DNA of 64,000 nucleotides, taken from contig NC_084935.1 in the NCBI RefSeq assembly GCF_958298935.1, positions 3,916,001-3,980,000 on the forward strand, written 5' to 3'. Positions within the stretch are counted from its first letter, which is position 1, and every line of letters begins with the position of its first letter. A model generated the notes under the pieces. That model did not search any database, had not been told where the DNA came from, and worked only from the letters and a program-made list of their open reading frames with translations. Below are positions 45,915-59,005 of this stretch, one piece after another. The DNA is from Phragmites australis. Taxonomy: Eukaryota; Streptophyta; Magnoliopsida; Poales; Poaceae. The position numbers and the translations under genes are program-made.

Positions 45915-46665
45915 GCGCGAGCGCCACCCTGCGGCTCGGCCCTGTCTCACGGGGAGAGCTTGGTTTTCGGGACCGTGTATTGGTGTTCCGTGTATAATAG
46001 CTATATTTGAAATTAAAAATTATAAAAAATAGAAGTTTCATTTTCATACGGTTTAGAAAGCAAAATATAGAAACAAAGAGTTCAAATAATAATAATAATA
46101 ATTGAAATTGAGGTTAGAATAGGAAAAAGAAGATCCATATCAAATATAGTCTTAGAAAAAAACAAATTATTATAAAAATAAAATACCTAAATAAAAAGTA
46201 CATGTAAAATATAATTAATAAAAGAATATCATAATAAAATATTACAATGAGGCTAGCCATCTTGCTAGTTTTTTTTTTAAAAGAAGCATATTTCAGAAAC
46301 AGAACGGCCTCTGTTTCGTAACATGTGAATGTGATACAGGTTATGTATGCATCGGGGCTTTACTTAGAACCAGCCGTGTTTTGGTTGATGCATTGCACAT
46401 GAGACGACATCCACATACGTGAACAAATGCGTTCCAGACACATCGATGCACCGACTCCTCCAAAAGGCACTCAACTTGCAAGCCCGCTTTGAGAAAAAGT
46501 GTGGCTGCACCGAAAAGGGCATGCTCTATAAATATATTAGCTACCACTGACTGTACATGTCTACCTTACCAGAGAGAAAAAAGGTCAGCCTCGCATCGCT
46601 TCTGCTCCTCTATTTCTCACCGAAACTTGGTTCGGCATCGCATTGCTTCTGCTCCTCGTCCTGGC
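45915..46665. other. Intergenic between the kinase promoter and the Copia element
   Basis: AT-rich with a short (aat)n run near 46087-46106. No gene was recognised. Confidence 0.4.
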
Positions 46666-47195
46666 TATTGGTGTTTTGGTCTCGGCTCCATCACAAGTAT
46701 CCAGAGACCGAGTCCTAAAGGGGAGCACATCCCACCTATGCGCCCTGATCGGGGGCGTAACCAACTTCAACTTGGTTGCAGTCATATCCCATGCGATGCT
46801 ATAAAAACAGAATGGATTCGGCACTTGAGTCAATCGATTCATATGAGTTTTAGCTGCCTCCCATACACATATAAAACCCTAACCGATCATAAGAGCGTCG
46901 CTACGGGTACGGGGTGAAGGCTGCCACCGCTGCCATCGTCGTCGTCCCTAGCAGCACCAGGATGCTAGCAACATCGTCTACTCCGAGCACTTCATCAAGC
47001 CAGCGACCAAATCTTCACCATCGGACTGCATAATGTGTCAACAACTCATACAATACCCTGTCATGGTTATTCTCCGAGGGATCTACATGCATTATAGCTT
47101 TCACGGGCTCATGTATGTTTCACGCTTCCGCTTTGACGGGTGTTCAACATCTAAGGCTAAATATCATGGCAATTAGATCACAATTAGGTTTAACA
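46666..47195 (+). repeat. 5' LTR of the Copia element
   Basis: Shares long stretches with 52559-53080, for example gggagcacatcccacctatg and caattaggtttaaca at the end. It includes a TATA-like gatgctataaaaac (about 46797). Differences are frequent, so insertion is old. Confidence 0.9.
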
Positions 47196-48935
47196 TTTGG
47201 CATCAAAGCCTATAGTCCTAGTGTTGAATCCAATTGAGCCCATGTTGCCCTCAGTTGAAGCCGATTAGTATGAATTGATGTTGATTAGACATAATTAATT
47301 CCAATTTTGTTTTGGATTACGCTTAATGCTCATGATTAATGTCACACAACTCGGATTAGTGAAATTATGATGTTTTTATGCGCACATGTTCATGAATAAG
47401 GCATGTTTGATCATGTTTTAGTCATGTTTGCGCATATAAGTGGAGATTAATGTTAGTTGAGCCTTAATTGTCCATGCATTAGCATTGTTAGTATAGGATT
47501 TTGGCGAATTAGCTTCAGATTAATGTATTTTAGCCCTAATTAGCATCATCTTAGTGCTAATGATCCATAAATTAGATCAATTTTATGTTTATCTTCATGA
47601 TTAGTGACCTATATGTTCAATTTGGGTTCGAATTAATGCAATTAGTGAATGTTTGTGTGTTTATGATCATGAATTAGATGTTTATGTAAGTAAGTGTGTT
47701 TATGGGCTCTTTGGTCTCAGATTGTGGAAGTTCTTGGCTCAGATGAGATAGAATTGGGCTCAGGTAGCATTAAGAAGGAGGGGAATTAATTGAATTTTGA
47801 TAGAACCGAGAAGTTTCACTCAAATTCCCTCCAAATCTCGAAACCCTAAGGCCCAATTTTGGGGACTACCCAAAACCCTAACGAAAAAATCACCAAATCC
47901 CTAACCCTAGAACCTAATATCCCCAAAATGGAAACCCTAAATGGCATGAGGAGGAGGCATGGTTACGTTTTTGTCGATTTGCGGCCATCGGAGCTCCTGG
48001 ATAGTTGCTTCTTTGGCATGTTCGATTCCTGAGGCCCGTGTCACTCAAGGATCTCTCACGCATCCTGTGCCTCCGTGATGGCGTCGCCATCTTCTGCGCG
48101 TTCATTGTCTCCTTGTGGGTGCAGTCCTCCTTTTCGCTGTGTGCGACAAGCACCATCGCAGATCCACCAACGGGGCCGCGCACAACATTTCGTCGCACGT
48201 ATGCTCTCACGGTTGCGCCCTTCTTTATTTCACGCCGACGGTGCTACACCGACGAAGCCCTAACGCCGCCAGCCGTCGCTGTGCTCAGTGGAGAAGACAA
48301 GAGAATGTTTTTTAGGGTTAGGGTTTTTTGGGCGACCACAGTTTTGATCCAACGAAAATGGTGGCACATCGTCGATCTGGATTGAGCAGGCGCGACGCAT
48401 TGGGCTTGTGGTCTCAGGCCGGCGCACATGAAGATGGACCAACGACACTTCTAGGTCGCACCCCGTGCTGATGGGCCATGTGTGGGCTCACGCGTGCGCT
48501 TGGGCCATGCACTGTTTCGGTCGGTTGGGCTATTTTGGCCTGGTCAACATTTTAATGTTTTGGGCTTTATTCTTTTCTAGGAATTTCTAATGATTTTTTC
48601 ATTTATGCACTGGAATTCTTAATGATTATAGCTCAAATTAAATTATGTTAATGTACCAAAAGTTAAGATTATTTCTCTGGATAAATTAGAACCAATAGTA
48701 AGATTTATCTAGAGAATTTTGATGCTATTTTTGGTTGTGGTTGCATACTAACCAACGTTGTTTACGATCATGCACTAAATTTTACAATTAATTTATGTAG
48801 GTCTATAATTACTTTCTGACCAAATTTGATTGTAATTATATGCCATTTATGTATTTATTAAATTCTTTTTTATTTTCTGCCCAACATTGAAACAGATTGA
48901 AATTGAATTTTGCATGTTATTAATCAGACCAATGT
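47196..48935. other. Copia leader region
   Basis: The untranslated region between the 5' LTR and gag. It starts with the decayed primer-binding site. 47880-48500 has open stretches on both strands without known similarity. Confidence 0.5.
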
Positions 48936-49650
48936 ATGGTTAATCTCGTGCAAATATCATTTCATGATAAATTTCTAATCTGGCCCAAAATTCTTTCTTC
49001 AGTTGTTAACGCTTCGATTGTTGCCGCCACAATTGACAACATCGAGCAGCTTACGAGAAACAATTTCCCTTCTTGGAAAGAAAAAGTAACTATTGTACTT
49101 GGTTTTCTAGACCTGAACTATACACTCAGGGTTGACTCTCCAACTGCTCCCGCCATTGGTGTGGATAATTATGATGAACTTAAGAAAACTTATGAGGTGG
49201 ATGATGAAAAGTTGAAGTGGTCCAACCGTGTCCTTATTGATTATGAAGAGCTTTATCTCAGTTGGGATAAGAGGAGCAATCCCCGACTTTGATAATGCTA
49301 AGAAGTACCTAGCGTCCGTGGAAGAGCAATTCAAATGCACCTCTAAGGTTTATGCGAGTACGCTCATTCAGAGGCTCTTGACTATTAAGTATGATGGGTC
49401 TGGCAGCATCTGAGAGCACATAATGATGATGACTGATATGGCTAGCAAGCTCAAGGGTATGGGCATAGAGATCTCTAAGGATTTTCTTGTCCATTTCACT
49501 ATGAACTCTCTTTCTCGTGAGTTTGCTCCATTGAAGATCAATTACAACACTTAGAAGAAGAAGTTGATCATTAGCAACTTGATCGCGATCATTACTACTG
49601 AAAAGGGTTATCCGCGCCCCCTCTTCACTGTTGGTTCTTAATCTCCAGGT
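48936..49650 (+). pseudogene. Copia gag remnant
   Basis: The plus strand encodes the UBN2-type gag of Ty1-copia: NNFPSWKEKVTIVLGFLDLN, DNYDELKKTYEVDDEKLK, then, after a frameshift, LLIMKSFISVGIRGAIPD, AKKYLASVEEQF and YASTLIQRLLTIKYDGSGSI, a stop, then MASKLKGMGIEISKDFLVHF and MNSLSREFAPLKINYNT. At least one frameshift and several stops break it. Confidence 0.85.
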
Positions 49651-49654
49651 GTGC

Positions 49655-50450
49655 AAAAAAAGTCGTGCCAGTAAAAACCAGTAGCAATGTTCAAATTATC
49701 ATTGTCGGTTCTCAAAAAGATGTGCATAAAAATATATGCCTTTAATAACCGACAGTGATAATATTTATCTCAACCGATTCGTATTGCAAACCGGCAGTGA
49801 TAAATATTTATCATTATCGGTTCTTAAAAAGACATGCCTTTAATAATCAGCAATGATAACGTTTATCTATGTTGGTTCGTATTACAAACTGGCAATGATA
49901 ATATTTATCATTGCTGGTTCATAAGCTATACCGACGGAGCAATAATTGAGGATGACGAACTGACGGTGTTAATTATTTGACTATCGGTTCGTATTCCTAA
50001 CTAGCAGTGATATTTTTTTCTATAAATTGAACCCGTCTCCCTCCGCTGCACCCATCTCTTATTTCTCATTCTCCTAGAAGCCATTCTCGAGGGGTAGTGA
50101 CAGTCGAAGTGGAGTGGTGGTCACTGGCCGTTTCCATTGTGGCCGTCTCTACCCCTCATACCCAACTTCAACACCACTCACACGAGTTCCTTGTCGTAGC
50201 CACCATTCGTCGAGGTCAACATCTGTCGTGCCTGCCATCTCCTGAGCCAACGTGCGCCTTCCCTATCTCCTCATTCCTTTCCCCGTGGTCTCCTCTCACC
50301 ATCTCTTCATCTCCTCTCACGGTCCTCCGAGCATGTAGCCACCTTGCGTACGTTCATCAAGCCTGCCTTCTCCCGAGCCAACACGCTACCGCGTGCCTTC
50401 TCCGTCTCCGCATCTCCTCTCTCCACATCTCTATTGCGTGAATGCTATAT
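49655..50450. mobile_element. CACTA-like subterminal fragment inside the Copia element
   Basis: Repeated phrases such as accggcagtgataa, atcattatcggttc and ggttcgtattacaaac at 49660-50010 resemble the subterminal repeats of grass CACTA transposons. They are followed by tctataaattgaacccg and a CT-rich leader. Neither CACTA terminus is visible, so its limits are approximate. Confidence 0.5.
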
Positions 50451-50899
50451 GAAGTCGTTGTGGTAATAGATAGATCCAAAGGAATGACAAAAAGCACGAT
50501 CGCTTCAAGCTAAGTTTGCGTGTTAAAGATTGTGCTTTTGCCATTTGTTTAGACTGATTATTGTCACTCTCAAATAGTAAATTTAGTCAGAACTTCCGAA
50601 GAGCGCGCAAGATATATAACGGATGGGTCAGAGCTACTATATCAGGAGCTCTTTGATGTGAAAACGTCTGAAGAGCTCTTGGTACAATAGCTTCATAAAA
50701 TCTATTTCCATTTTAGATTTAGGTATAAAATACTCTACCTCGAACATTTTGTTATGGAGTGTCTATCTTAAGACAAATTCCCATGCTGAAGAGTTCGCGG
50801 TAGAGTATTTTTGCACATCTAAAAAGATTATAACTGCCGGATCATACTATGAAGCACATAACGATGAGCCTCAGCAGTCCTAGAAGATCCCAACTTGTA

Positions 50900-52370
50900 T
50901 AAAGAGCATTCGCCTGAGTGGCTTAATGCCATGAAGGATGAATTAAAGTCTATAAGCGATAAAGATGGTGAGATCTAGTAGAAATTCTCGACGAAGCCAA
51001 AACAAAAGGTTGTAAATGTGTATACAAAACAAAGCATGACTCTAAGGGAAACATTGAAAAGTTCAAAGCAAGGCTACTCACAAAGACAAGAGATTTACTA
51101 TAATGAAACTTTCTCTCTTGTATCAACTAAGCATTTCTGTAGAATTATTATGGCGCTTATGGCTCATTATGATTTAGAGTTGCATCGGATGGACGTGAAG
51201 ATGACATTCCGTAGTGGTGACTTGGAAGAAAGTGTTTTGGCAAGGAATATATGGGATGTCGGCTTAAGAAATCAATTTATGAGCTAAAGCAACCGTCTTG
51301 CCAGTGGTATCTTAAGTTCGATAAAGTCATAAAAAAATTTAGCTTTAAAGAAAATGAAGTTGATAACAGCATTTATGTTAAGTTTAAAGGGGAAAATTAA
51401 CCATTATAGTTCTTTATATAGATGATATCTTATTGGTCAGCAGCAATAAGGATATGTTGTTTGAGATCAAGAGATATCTTTCCTCTAATTTTGATATGAA
51501 GGATCTCAGTGAAGCTTCTTACGAGATTATGTATCATGTTGTGATTCATCGAGATAGGTCCAAAGGCATAATGGATGGAGTGTTGAAGAAATACAATATG
51601 TATAAGTGCTCTGCCTTAACTGCTCCTATTGTTAAGGGCGATCAGTTTGAGACATTCCAATGTCTGAGGAACCAATAAGAGGCTGATCAGATGAAATTGA
51701 TTCCTTATGCTTCAGCTGTCAGAAGTATTATATATACTCAAGTATGTATGCACCTTGATTTATTTTTCATAACCATGATGCTTGGCAGAGATATCAGTCA
51801 AATCTAAGATCGGACCACTAAAAAGTCGTTAAAAAAGTCCTTCGCTATTTGCAATACACTAAGCACTATATGCTCATATTTAGGAAATTCAATAACCTTA
51901 AAGTTGATGCTTGTTCGGATGTAGACTTTGCAATATGTGTGGATAGTAAGAAATCCACGACAAGTTATATCTTCACCCTCGCCAGAGAAACTATCTTGTA
52001 GAAAAGCTCTAAACAGGCACTTACGACATTATCAACGGTACAAGTTGAGTTTGTAGCATGTTATAAGGCTACTATGCAGGTTGTATGGCTAAAGAACTTT
52101 ATCCCAGGATTAAGAGTGGTGGACAACATTTTAAGACCACTTACGTTATACTACGATAATCAATCCATAGTTTTTATATGAGTAACAATAAGTTAAGTAG
52201 TGTTGTTAAACACATCAACAATAAGTATCATATTGTAAAAGATAGAATCCAGGATCAAACTGTCAGTGTCAAGCATATAAACAACGAGTCAATGCTTGCG
52301 ACGCTGCTCACCAAAGGCTTACCACCCCATAATTTTTGTGATCATGTTGCCAAATTGGGTTATTAGAAAG
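50900..52370 (+). pseudogene. Copia reverse transcriptase / RNase H remnant
   Basis: Broken plus-strand frames read in order: YSQRQEIYYNETFSLVSTK and ALMAHYDLELHRMDVKMTF (RT), LYIDDILLVSSNKD with the catalytic YIDD (about 51414-51435), SSNFDMKDLSEASY and HRDRSKGIMDG. RNase H parts are DVDFAICVDSKKSTTSYIF and, at the end, NNESMLATLLTKGLPPHNF with a stop at about 52365. Many stops and frameshifts are present. Confidence 0.88.
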
Positions 52371-52558
52371 CATATGATTTTGGATAAGAGGACGATAAAG
52401 CAATGCAACTCCCATTAAGCATAACAAATATCCATTTCGAGATGGAGTATTATGCTATAGGTTTTTGGATTTCAATAGCATTTCATTAGCCGTTGTACGC
52501 TTGTGTTGTATCATTAAGAGTGGGCTCATGATGTTAGTCTTACGATCAAGGAGGAGAA

Positions 52559-53080
52559 TGCTGGGTTTTTATCCCAGCTCCATCACGAATATCCAGAGAT
52601 CGAGTCCTAATGGGGAGCACATCCCACCTATGCGCCCTGATCGGGGGTGTAACTAATTTCAACTTGATTGTGGTCCCATCCCATGCGATGCTATAAAAAA
52701 TAACGTGGTCTGGCACCTGAGTCGATTTTGATTCACGTGAGTTTTAGTCGCCTCCCACACACACATAAAACCTTAACCGATCATAAGAGTGTTGCTACGG
52801 GGTGAAGGTCATCACCGCTGCCATTGCTGTGGCCCCTAGCTGCACCAGGACACCGACAACACTATCTGCTCCGAGCACTTCATCAAGCCGACAACATCTT
52901 CACAAATGGACTACACGACGCGTCAACAACTTGTATAATACCCTATCGTGGTTCTTCTCTGAGGGATCTACACTCATTATGGCTTTCACAGGCTCAGGTA
53001 TGTTTCATGCTTCCGCTTTGATGGATGTTCAACATCTAAGGCTAAAGATCATAGCGGTTAGATCACAATTAGGTTTAACA
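52559..53080 (+). repeat. 3' LTR of the Copia element
   Basis: Starts tgctgggtttttatcccagc straight after a purine-rich tract and ends aattaggtttaaca. Homologous to 46666-47195. Confidence 0.9.
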
Positions 53081-53373
53081 CTGCCCCCCAAAAATCCTCG
53101 TCGGTTTGGAGCCTTCCTTCTCTCGAAGGCTAAGCAGCACGCACCGGACACGAGCTAGTGTCAGCGTCGACCGATGCCTATCAGAATTCAAACACATCCA
53201 TCCGGCTGTCCATGCGATGCCAATATCGGAATGGGAATCGAAGGTCCTTTTCTTCTAGAGGGAAAGAGACAGAAGCTTCTCCGACGTGGGTTGGCCTCTT
53301 GCTAGTGGTGATGCGCAACGCCATGTCTGCCAGATGGAGAGAGTTCGAATGGGCATGGAAGGATAAGGACGCT

Positions 53374-54254
53374 CACTATATCCTATACCCGTCACTTTTA
53401 TTGCGTCACTATTGATATATCATTACTGACGGGTGATGACCCATCACTATTGGGGTCATTAGTGACTGGTCGTAACCGTGACTCGTCACTAATGTTCAGT
53501 CATTAGTGACGGGTCGTAACCGTGACCTATTACTATTGACTGAACATTAGTGACGGGTTGTCATCTTGACCCATCACTAATGACCGATGAACATTTTTTA
53601 AATTTTTTGGAGACAAAAAAGTCAAAAAAAAAATTTCTCGAGTCATCCCAACGCAGGTCTATCCTATATACCTCACACGTCACACTTTTTTTTACATTTT
53701 TTTCAAGTTTACGTTCCATGAAAATCGAACCCGTGACCTCCTACTCGCGCATGTAGCCACCTTACTACCTCCGCTATCACGTAGTTGTGATAGAAACCGA
53801 ATATTCTATCTTTTTAACCTTTTTTTGCTAAAGGTCATTAGTAACGCGTCATAACCATGTAATTTCGCATTCTACTGCTGCTGGGGTGAGAAAAAATAAG
53901 AGAAAAATAAAATAAAATAAAAAATATTTGTGAATATTGTTATTAGTGACTGGAGTTGGTCATTAGTGATATATTACAAGTTGATTTGTCACTATTTATT
54001 AGTATAGGACGACCCATCACTGATGAGTGAAACATTAGTGATGGATCAAATTATGACTCGTCACTAATAACTGGCCTAAGACGACACGTCATTGATGACT
54101 TTATTATTAGTGATGAGTCACAACTTGATCTGTCACTGATGACTGACTTAAGATGACCCGTCGCTAATCATGTAGTCATTAGTGACGGATCACAACTTGA
54201 TCTATCACTATTATCACTAATATAATGTCTTATTTACTGATTTCTTACTTAGTG
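53374..54254. mobile_element. Small non-autonomous CACTA element
   Basis: Starts CACTATATCC and ends ...TTACTTAGTG, that is CACTA...TAGTG. The 3-bp flanks are gct and act, a near target duplication. Inside, many copies of attagtgacgggtc / gacccgtcactaat-like words occur in both orientations, as in CACTA subterminal regions. There is no transposase frame. Length 881 bp. Confidence 0.7.
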
Positions 54255-57200
54255 ACTCTGTAGCAGTATTGTGAGATCATGTAGCGATCCTCCAAGTATA
54301 CACGGTGCATTCGGTGATTTGAGTTTCTTTTCGTGATGCCCAACCTAATCAGTCTCTGTTCGAACGCGGGAATTTTACAGGAATAATTTAACCCCTGCAG
54401 AGTTACGGCCGGTTCGCCAAGAACTAGTCGTGGTGTTACTAGGTTATCAGATGAGACGCCCGTGCAAGCATGCCGCATGCATGCATGCAGGTAACTTGTG
54501 CTATTTTGTGCGTGTTCGATCGATCTTTGCTGCGGTCAAGTGCGACGAGTTCGAAGTTCAAACTTCGCAGACGTCGGCGGTTAGGTTTGGGCCGTTTTAA
54601 AATCTGAAAATGACGACGTACGAGGTACTTCTTCTGAAAGAAACTTGCATCAATCTTTACAGTTTTCTTCCGTGTAATGTATGAAGGTTCTTCTTCTCTC
54701 TTTTTTTTTTTCTCTTCACCTGCAACAACAACAACATGCGGGACTTAGTTTTTCCCGGCAGTGGAGCAAGTTGGACGAGATCCTCTGACTTCACAGTAGA
54801 GTGACGATTTTACTTCGCTGCGAGCTGTTTGATTATAAATAGACGGACAAGATTTACTGCAACAGTGCCAGGTGACTTCAAACAAGTTGGCGCCGCTCAC
54901 GTTTTACCGTGTGCCCCTGACCTCATCCGGATCCGGAGCAAGTTGGCATGCGACCTGTGTTAGTTGCGATAGTTAGAAAATTAGCCAAGCTAACTCATGT
55001 GCTTCCTAAGAGTACGTACATCGACGGATTAACTTTGACTTCCCAGTGTCGTAATTTGGTAAGTAAACTCGTTGCAACGGCGAAGAAACTTCTTTAAATC
55101 AATGTTGCTCATCAATAAAAAAACTACGACTTCGTATATATAATCGTGTTATTTTACATGATATATCATGCAAATGCAAGCAAACTTCAGTAACCAAAAC
55201 GATTTTGAATTGGACAGAGAATAAGATGTTCATGTTCCATTGGATCGATAACGATGTCGACCTGTACGTAAGTTCAACGCATCAGCAAAGTCAATCTGAT
55301 AGCACCTGCTGCACCATCAGCAGAGCAACAATTCGACCGATCGATCGACGCTGAAGAGTTAGCTTGACCCCGACAAGAATAATCTCTTGTCGATTGTAAT
55401 CTACAAACCAAGCTCCCGAATTGACACGTTCTAGAAACTCTTGAAAAAATATGATCACATGCATGTAAGATGCAAATGACAAAGAGTCACTTGCAGGTAA
55501 GCGACAGGTTAACCTCGTGCTGAGATAGATACGGGGTAGGTTTGTTATCTTTTTCCATGAAGAGCTCAGGCGTCACGCGACGACCCGTTACCAACTGCTA
55601 TTGTTACACGCACATATATGCATTACATGCTAATATATATGAGCTGAGAGCTTCTTGTTCACTTCTTGTCTCCTGATTAGTTTTCTGTGTTTTAAGATAA
55701 ATCTCTTTGGCAGGTACAACCACAGCTAGCCTTATAATAAGATATGATCTAGACTCTTGTAGCATCTGTAATTTTCAGCTAAAAATTCTAGATCGATGGT
55801 TCCTGATTTAGGAAGAGACATAGGAGCACAAAAAAAAGTATCTAGCTGCTAGGATTATTGATTTAGTTCAATGCACTTGCGATTTAATTCGGATCATTCA
55901 TGCTCCCCGACGTGAGCACAGATTCTTGATCAGTGTTCTTTAAGATGAGAAATGGGACTAGAATAAGTTTGGCGTTGATTCCTCAATATCCCTGTGGATT
56001 TGTAGCTCTGTTTTTAGACGAAATTTGTAGCTCTGTCGGACTGATACATCAATCTTAGATTCTTAATTGGTATATGTGGGATTTGGGGAAAATATCACTC
56101 TCTAACTTGTTCTCATTCCATGACTATGGGTACATATATACACACATACACACACGGTCCAACAGTATACGTGTTGCAAGTTCCGTTTGATCTATTTCTG
56201 CAGGCATTAGTTGATCTGGAGTATTTCAATCTGTCGGCTACAAGCAAGCAAGGTCCTGCAATGGCTAGCCTGATTACTTCTTAAATTAGAGACTATCTTC
56301 AGCTTGATTTGGTCAACCAGCATATACACTGAGCTGAATACATACCGACTAAATTTATTGTATTTTCTGAAAGGGGATGCTTATTTCTTCAATAGACAGA
56401 TTACCTGAACATTTGAACCCAAGAAGAAAATGTATCCTATGCAAAATTTGTCCCCTTAGACCAGTTCTAAAATAATTGTTTTATCCTGGGGATAGAATGA
56501 CAATTGATCCTCTTTTTGTCAAAAGCAGAGGCTTTATCTGTTTTATTTTTTCTGCGGGGAAGAGGCTTTATCTGTTAATATAGGCATTTAATCAACCTAA
56601 CTCTATTACCAACATCCTTCGGCATATAGTCATTACTAATTGTTGGTGTGAACTTTTCATGTCAACGCATGCTTTGTTGTCTTGATATCTTCTCCAGGCA
56701 TCGGATCAGCAACAGCTGCTCCCAACTTCCCAAACACTACTACAGGTCAACAACCATATGGAGTCATGGTAGGCGTGCGTTGAGTTTCAAGTCGTGGACA
56801 CGACGATTAGCTCCCAAATCACAATTTTTTTTAACACTGATAGCTGGTTGTTAACGCTCTTTCGCCAACAAAAATGTTTGCAAAGAAAGATCCAAGTAGC
56901 TCCCTTTTTCCCTGTCCGAAAAAGGCGGACAAGAAAATTAACGAGCTGAGCTGAGCCTAGCTAGATATTTTCCCTGGTAGGCTTAACGAGCCAGAGTTTT
57001 TCCACAAGCTTGTGGAGTTGTGGTGGACTCTTGTCAAGCTTGGCAGTGTTTCTCTTGTCACTTCTCCATGGTACATTGCTTTCATTACAATTCTTTGGCT
57101 CATCTTGTCACCTCTGTATGTGATGATGCATCTTTTTCAAATCTTTTGGCATTTGTTTGTTTGCCTTGTGCCCTTGTCCTATACTTCAGTCGGAATTTGT

Positions 57201-57400
57201 AATGGTCCCATGTTTGTTTGGCATTTGCCTCGGCGAGAGCCCCTTTCCAGCTGTGTCGTGACTCGTGCGGCATGAATATGAGCTTCGTTGTTGACCCACG
57301 AGGCTGATAGAGAAAAAGAATGACCCGGCATGGATGAGCTTGCCATGACAGAGGCCACCATAGAATATCTACAGAAAAGCTCTATCCCAGAATAAAATAT
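54255..57400. other. Long intergenic stretch
   Basis: Mixed AT-rich DNA. Several short open frames (for example 55291-55482 minus and 57012-57275 plus) have no recognisable family; the latter is rich in hydrophobic residues. No promoter, RNA gene or transposon end was identified. Confidence 0.4.
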
Positions 57401-57414
57401 CTCCGGCTTGATTG

Positions 57415-59005
57415 CTGACTCTATCCCCCATCGCTCGCTCTGATAACTTGGGGGGCGACTTGACCCCAGCCCGAGAACCTCAAATCCTAGCTCGGTCCGC
57501 TGTCGCCGTCGGCGGTTGGATGTCAGCGGCGGCCAGAAGTCAGATGTCACGGCCTCCTCCCTGCTTTTCCCGTCTCACCCCTTCCCCACCTCCCCTCCTC
57601 TCCCTCCCCTCTCCTCCCCTCCCCCCTATGTTTCACTTGCTCCGGCCAGATCTGCCTGCGAAGCTGTTCCCTCCAGTTGGATCCACGTATTTCTTTGCCG
57701 GATCTACTTCTTCTAGACTGGATCCGCGCGGTGAATCGGTTTTGCCGCACGAACTCGCCTTGGCCGCCATTCCCTTCGTCTCTGCTCGGAGGCTGTCGGA
57801 GGGCGACGGCCGGGTGCCTGCTGTTCGTGCTGTGGTGTGGTTGTTCCATGCGGCTACGTGCCCCGACCGGCCATGGCGTGGCGTCGTGGTGTCGACTTCG
57901 GGTTGGTCTACTTCTTTGGTCGGATGCAGCTGCTGGTCTGCTCTCTTACTGGTCGGTGACGCCGTCAGTATGCTCCTTTGGTCGGTGCCACCTCGTTGAT
58001 GTTGCTGGTCTGCTCTCCTGGCCGGCCTGCTCTTATTTTGGCCGGTAGTTGCCGCCAGCCTGCTATCCTTTCTGGTGGTGGTCGATTGCTGTTGAAGACG
58101 ACGTTGGTGCTACTCTAGCGACTATGTTGTGCGGTTCTGCCATGTGGTTAGGGCTTTGCCCCCGTTTGTCTCTTCCTGGCGGATGCTCTGTGTCCTCGTG
58201 CTGCTGGCTCTTCTGTCATGCCTTTAGCTTCAGGGGTTGTGCCACGGAAATGGGAACTAAGGGCGAAAGCCCTGATAGGATCCATGCCTTGTCGACGACG
58301 ATGGCATCCGTGGGCGTCATAACCTCCCTAGAGGTGTTGTGGTCAAGTTTCCCCTTGGGATTACTTTGGGTGAAAACCCTGTTCGGCTTCCGGACGAGCG
58401 ACGGCGGTTCCTTCACCTCTACCTTTCTGAAGACGTCGTGTCAGAGAATTCCTCTATTTTTGCTTCAACTAGCGACACTCTCACATGGCACACCATCCCC
58501 ACCTATGTCGTTGCGACCCTCTTCTGGTCGGTGGGGATTCCTTCACTTTTGGGCGCTTCTCGGCAGGGGCTATGTTCCAACGTCACAGGACCAGTCTTTG
58601 CTTGCAGTTTGACGTGAGAGCCGCCGACTGAGTCGGGTAGTCAGGTGTAGAAGCAGGGCTCCGCCTGTTGAGTTGTCGGGTGTCCTGGTCGAGGTGCTAG
58701 CAGGGCATAGTTCTTGCAGTGTAGCACTGTTAGGTGTGGTTGCTGATTTTGTGTGGTTGTTAAGTTGTAGCTACTTTCTGTACTAAGTTGTAGCTACTTT
58801 CTGTACTAAGTTGTAGCTACTTTCTGTACCTTTGCCGTTTGGGGGTTTTATTTCTTTCTTTTTTGTCTCGCGCGCGAGTTAGGCTCCGCAAGTTGTATGG
58901 CACTGCTTGTTAAGGTTTTTAGACCCAATTTTTTTTATAAATTATATTACTCATTTTTCTTAATATAATGACACGCAATTCTTCTGCGTGTTAAGAAAAA
59001 AAAAT
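57415..59005 (+). mobile_element. LINE-like non-LTR element, 3' part
   Basis: The 3' end reads ataatgacacgcaattcttctgcgtgttaag followed by nine A residues (about 58966-59006), an end type shared by many grass LINEs as I remember them. Upstream, ggcgaaagccctgatagg (about 58262) and gggtgaaaaccctgttcgg (about 58368) also recur in such elements. No endonuclease or RT domain is seen, so it is 5'-truncated or a derivative. The 5' limit is uncertain. Confidence 0.5.
58761..58829. repeat. Triplicated 23-bp tandem repeat
   Basis: Three consecutive copies of a unit starting taagttgtagctactttctg lie inside the LINE-like element. Confidence 0.85.

Larger units (their letters stand above)
46666..53080 (+). 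mobile_element. Decayed Ty1-copia retrotransposon with two LTRs
   Basis: Two direct repeats of about 525 bp (46666-47195 and 52559-53080) bracket plus-strand gag and RT/RNase H remnants. The first LTR is followed by tttggcatcaaagcc, a decayed Met-tRNA primer-binding site. The second is preceded by the purine tract aaggaggagaa. Flanks ctggc and ctgcc could be a mutated 5-bp target duplication. Coding parts are full of stops, integrase and protease were not found, and a CACTA-like fragment sits between gag and RT. The element is dead. Confidence 0.9.

Noticed and set aside
45152..45997. Plus- and minus-strand frames of 177-189 codons over the kinase first exon
   Set aside because: They are shadows of a GC-rich exon. 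The true frame contains the glycine loop and invariant lysine.
57415..58617. Genuine gene of 123-195 codons in the 57.4-58.6 kb region
   Set aside because: Several frames are open at once, the text is Ser/Pro/Leu-rich without a domain, and the downstream sequence ends like a LINE with an A tail.
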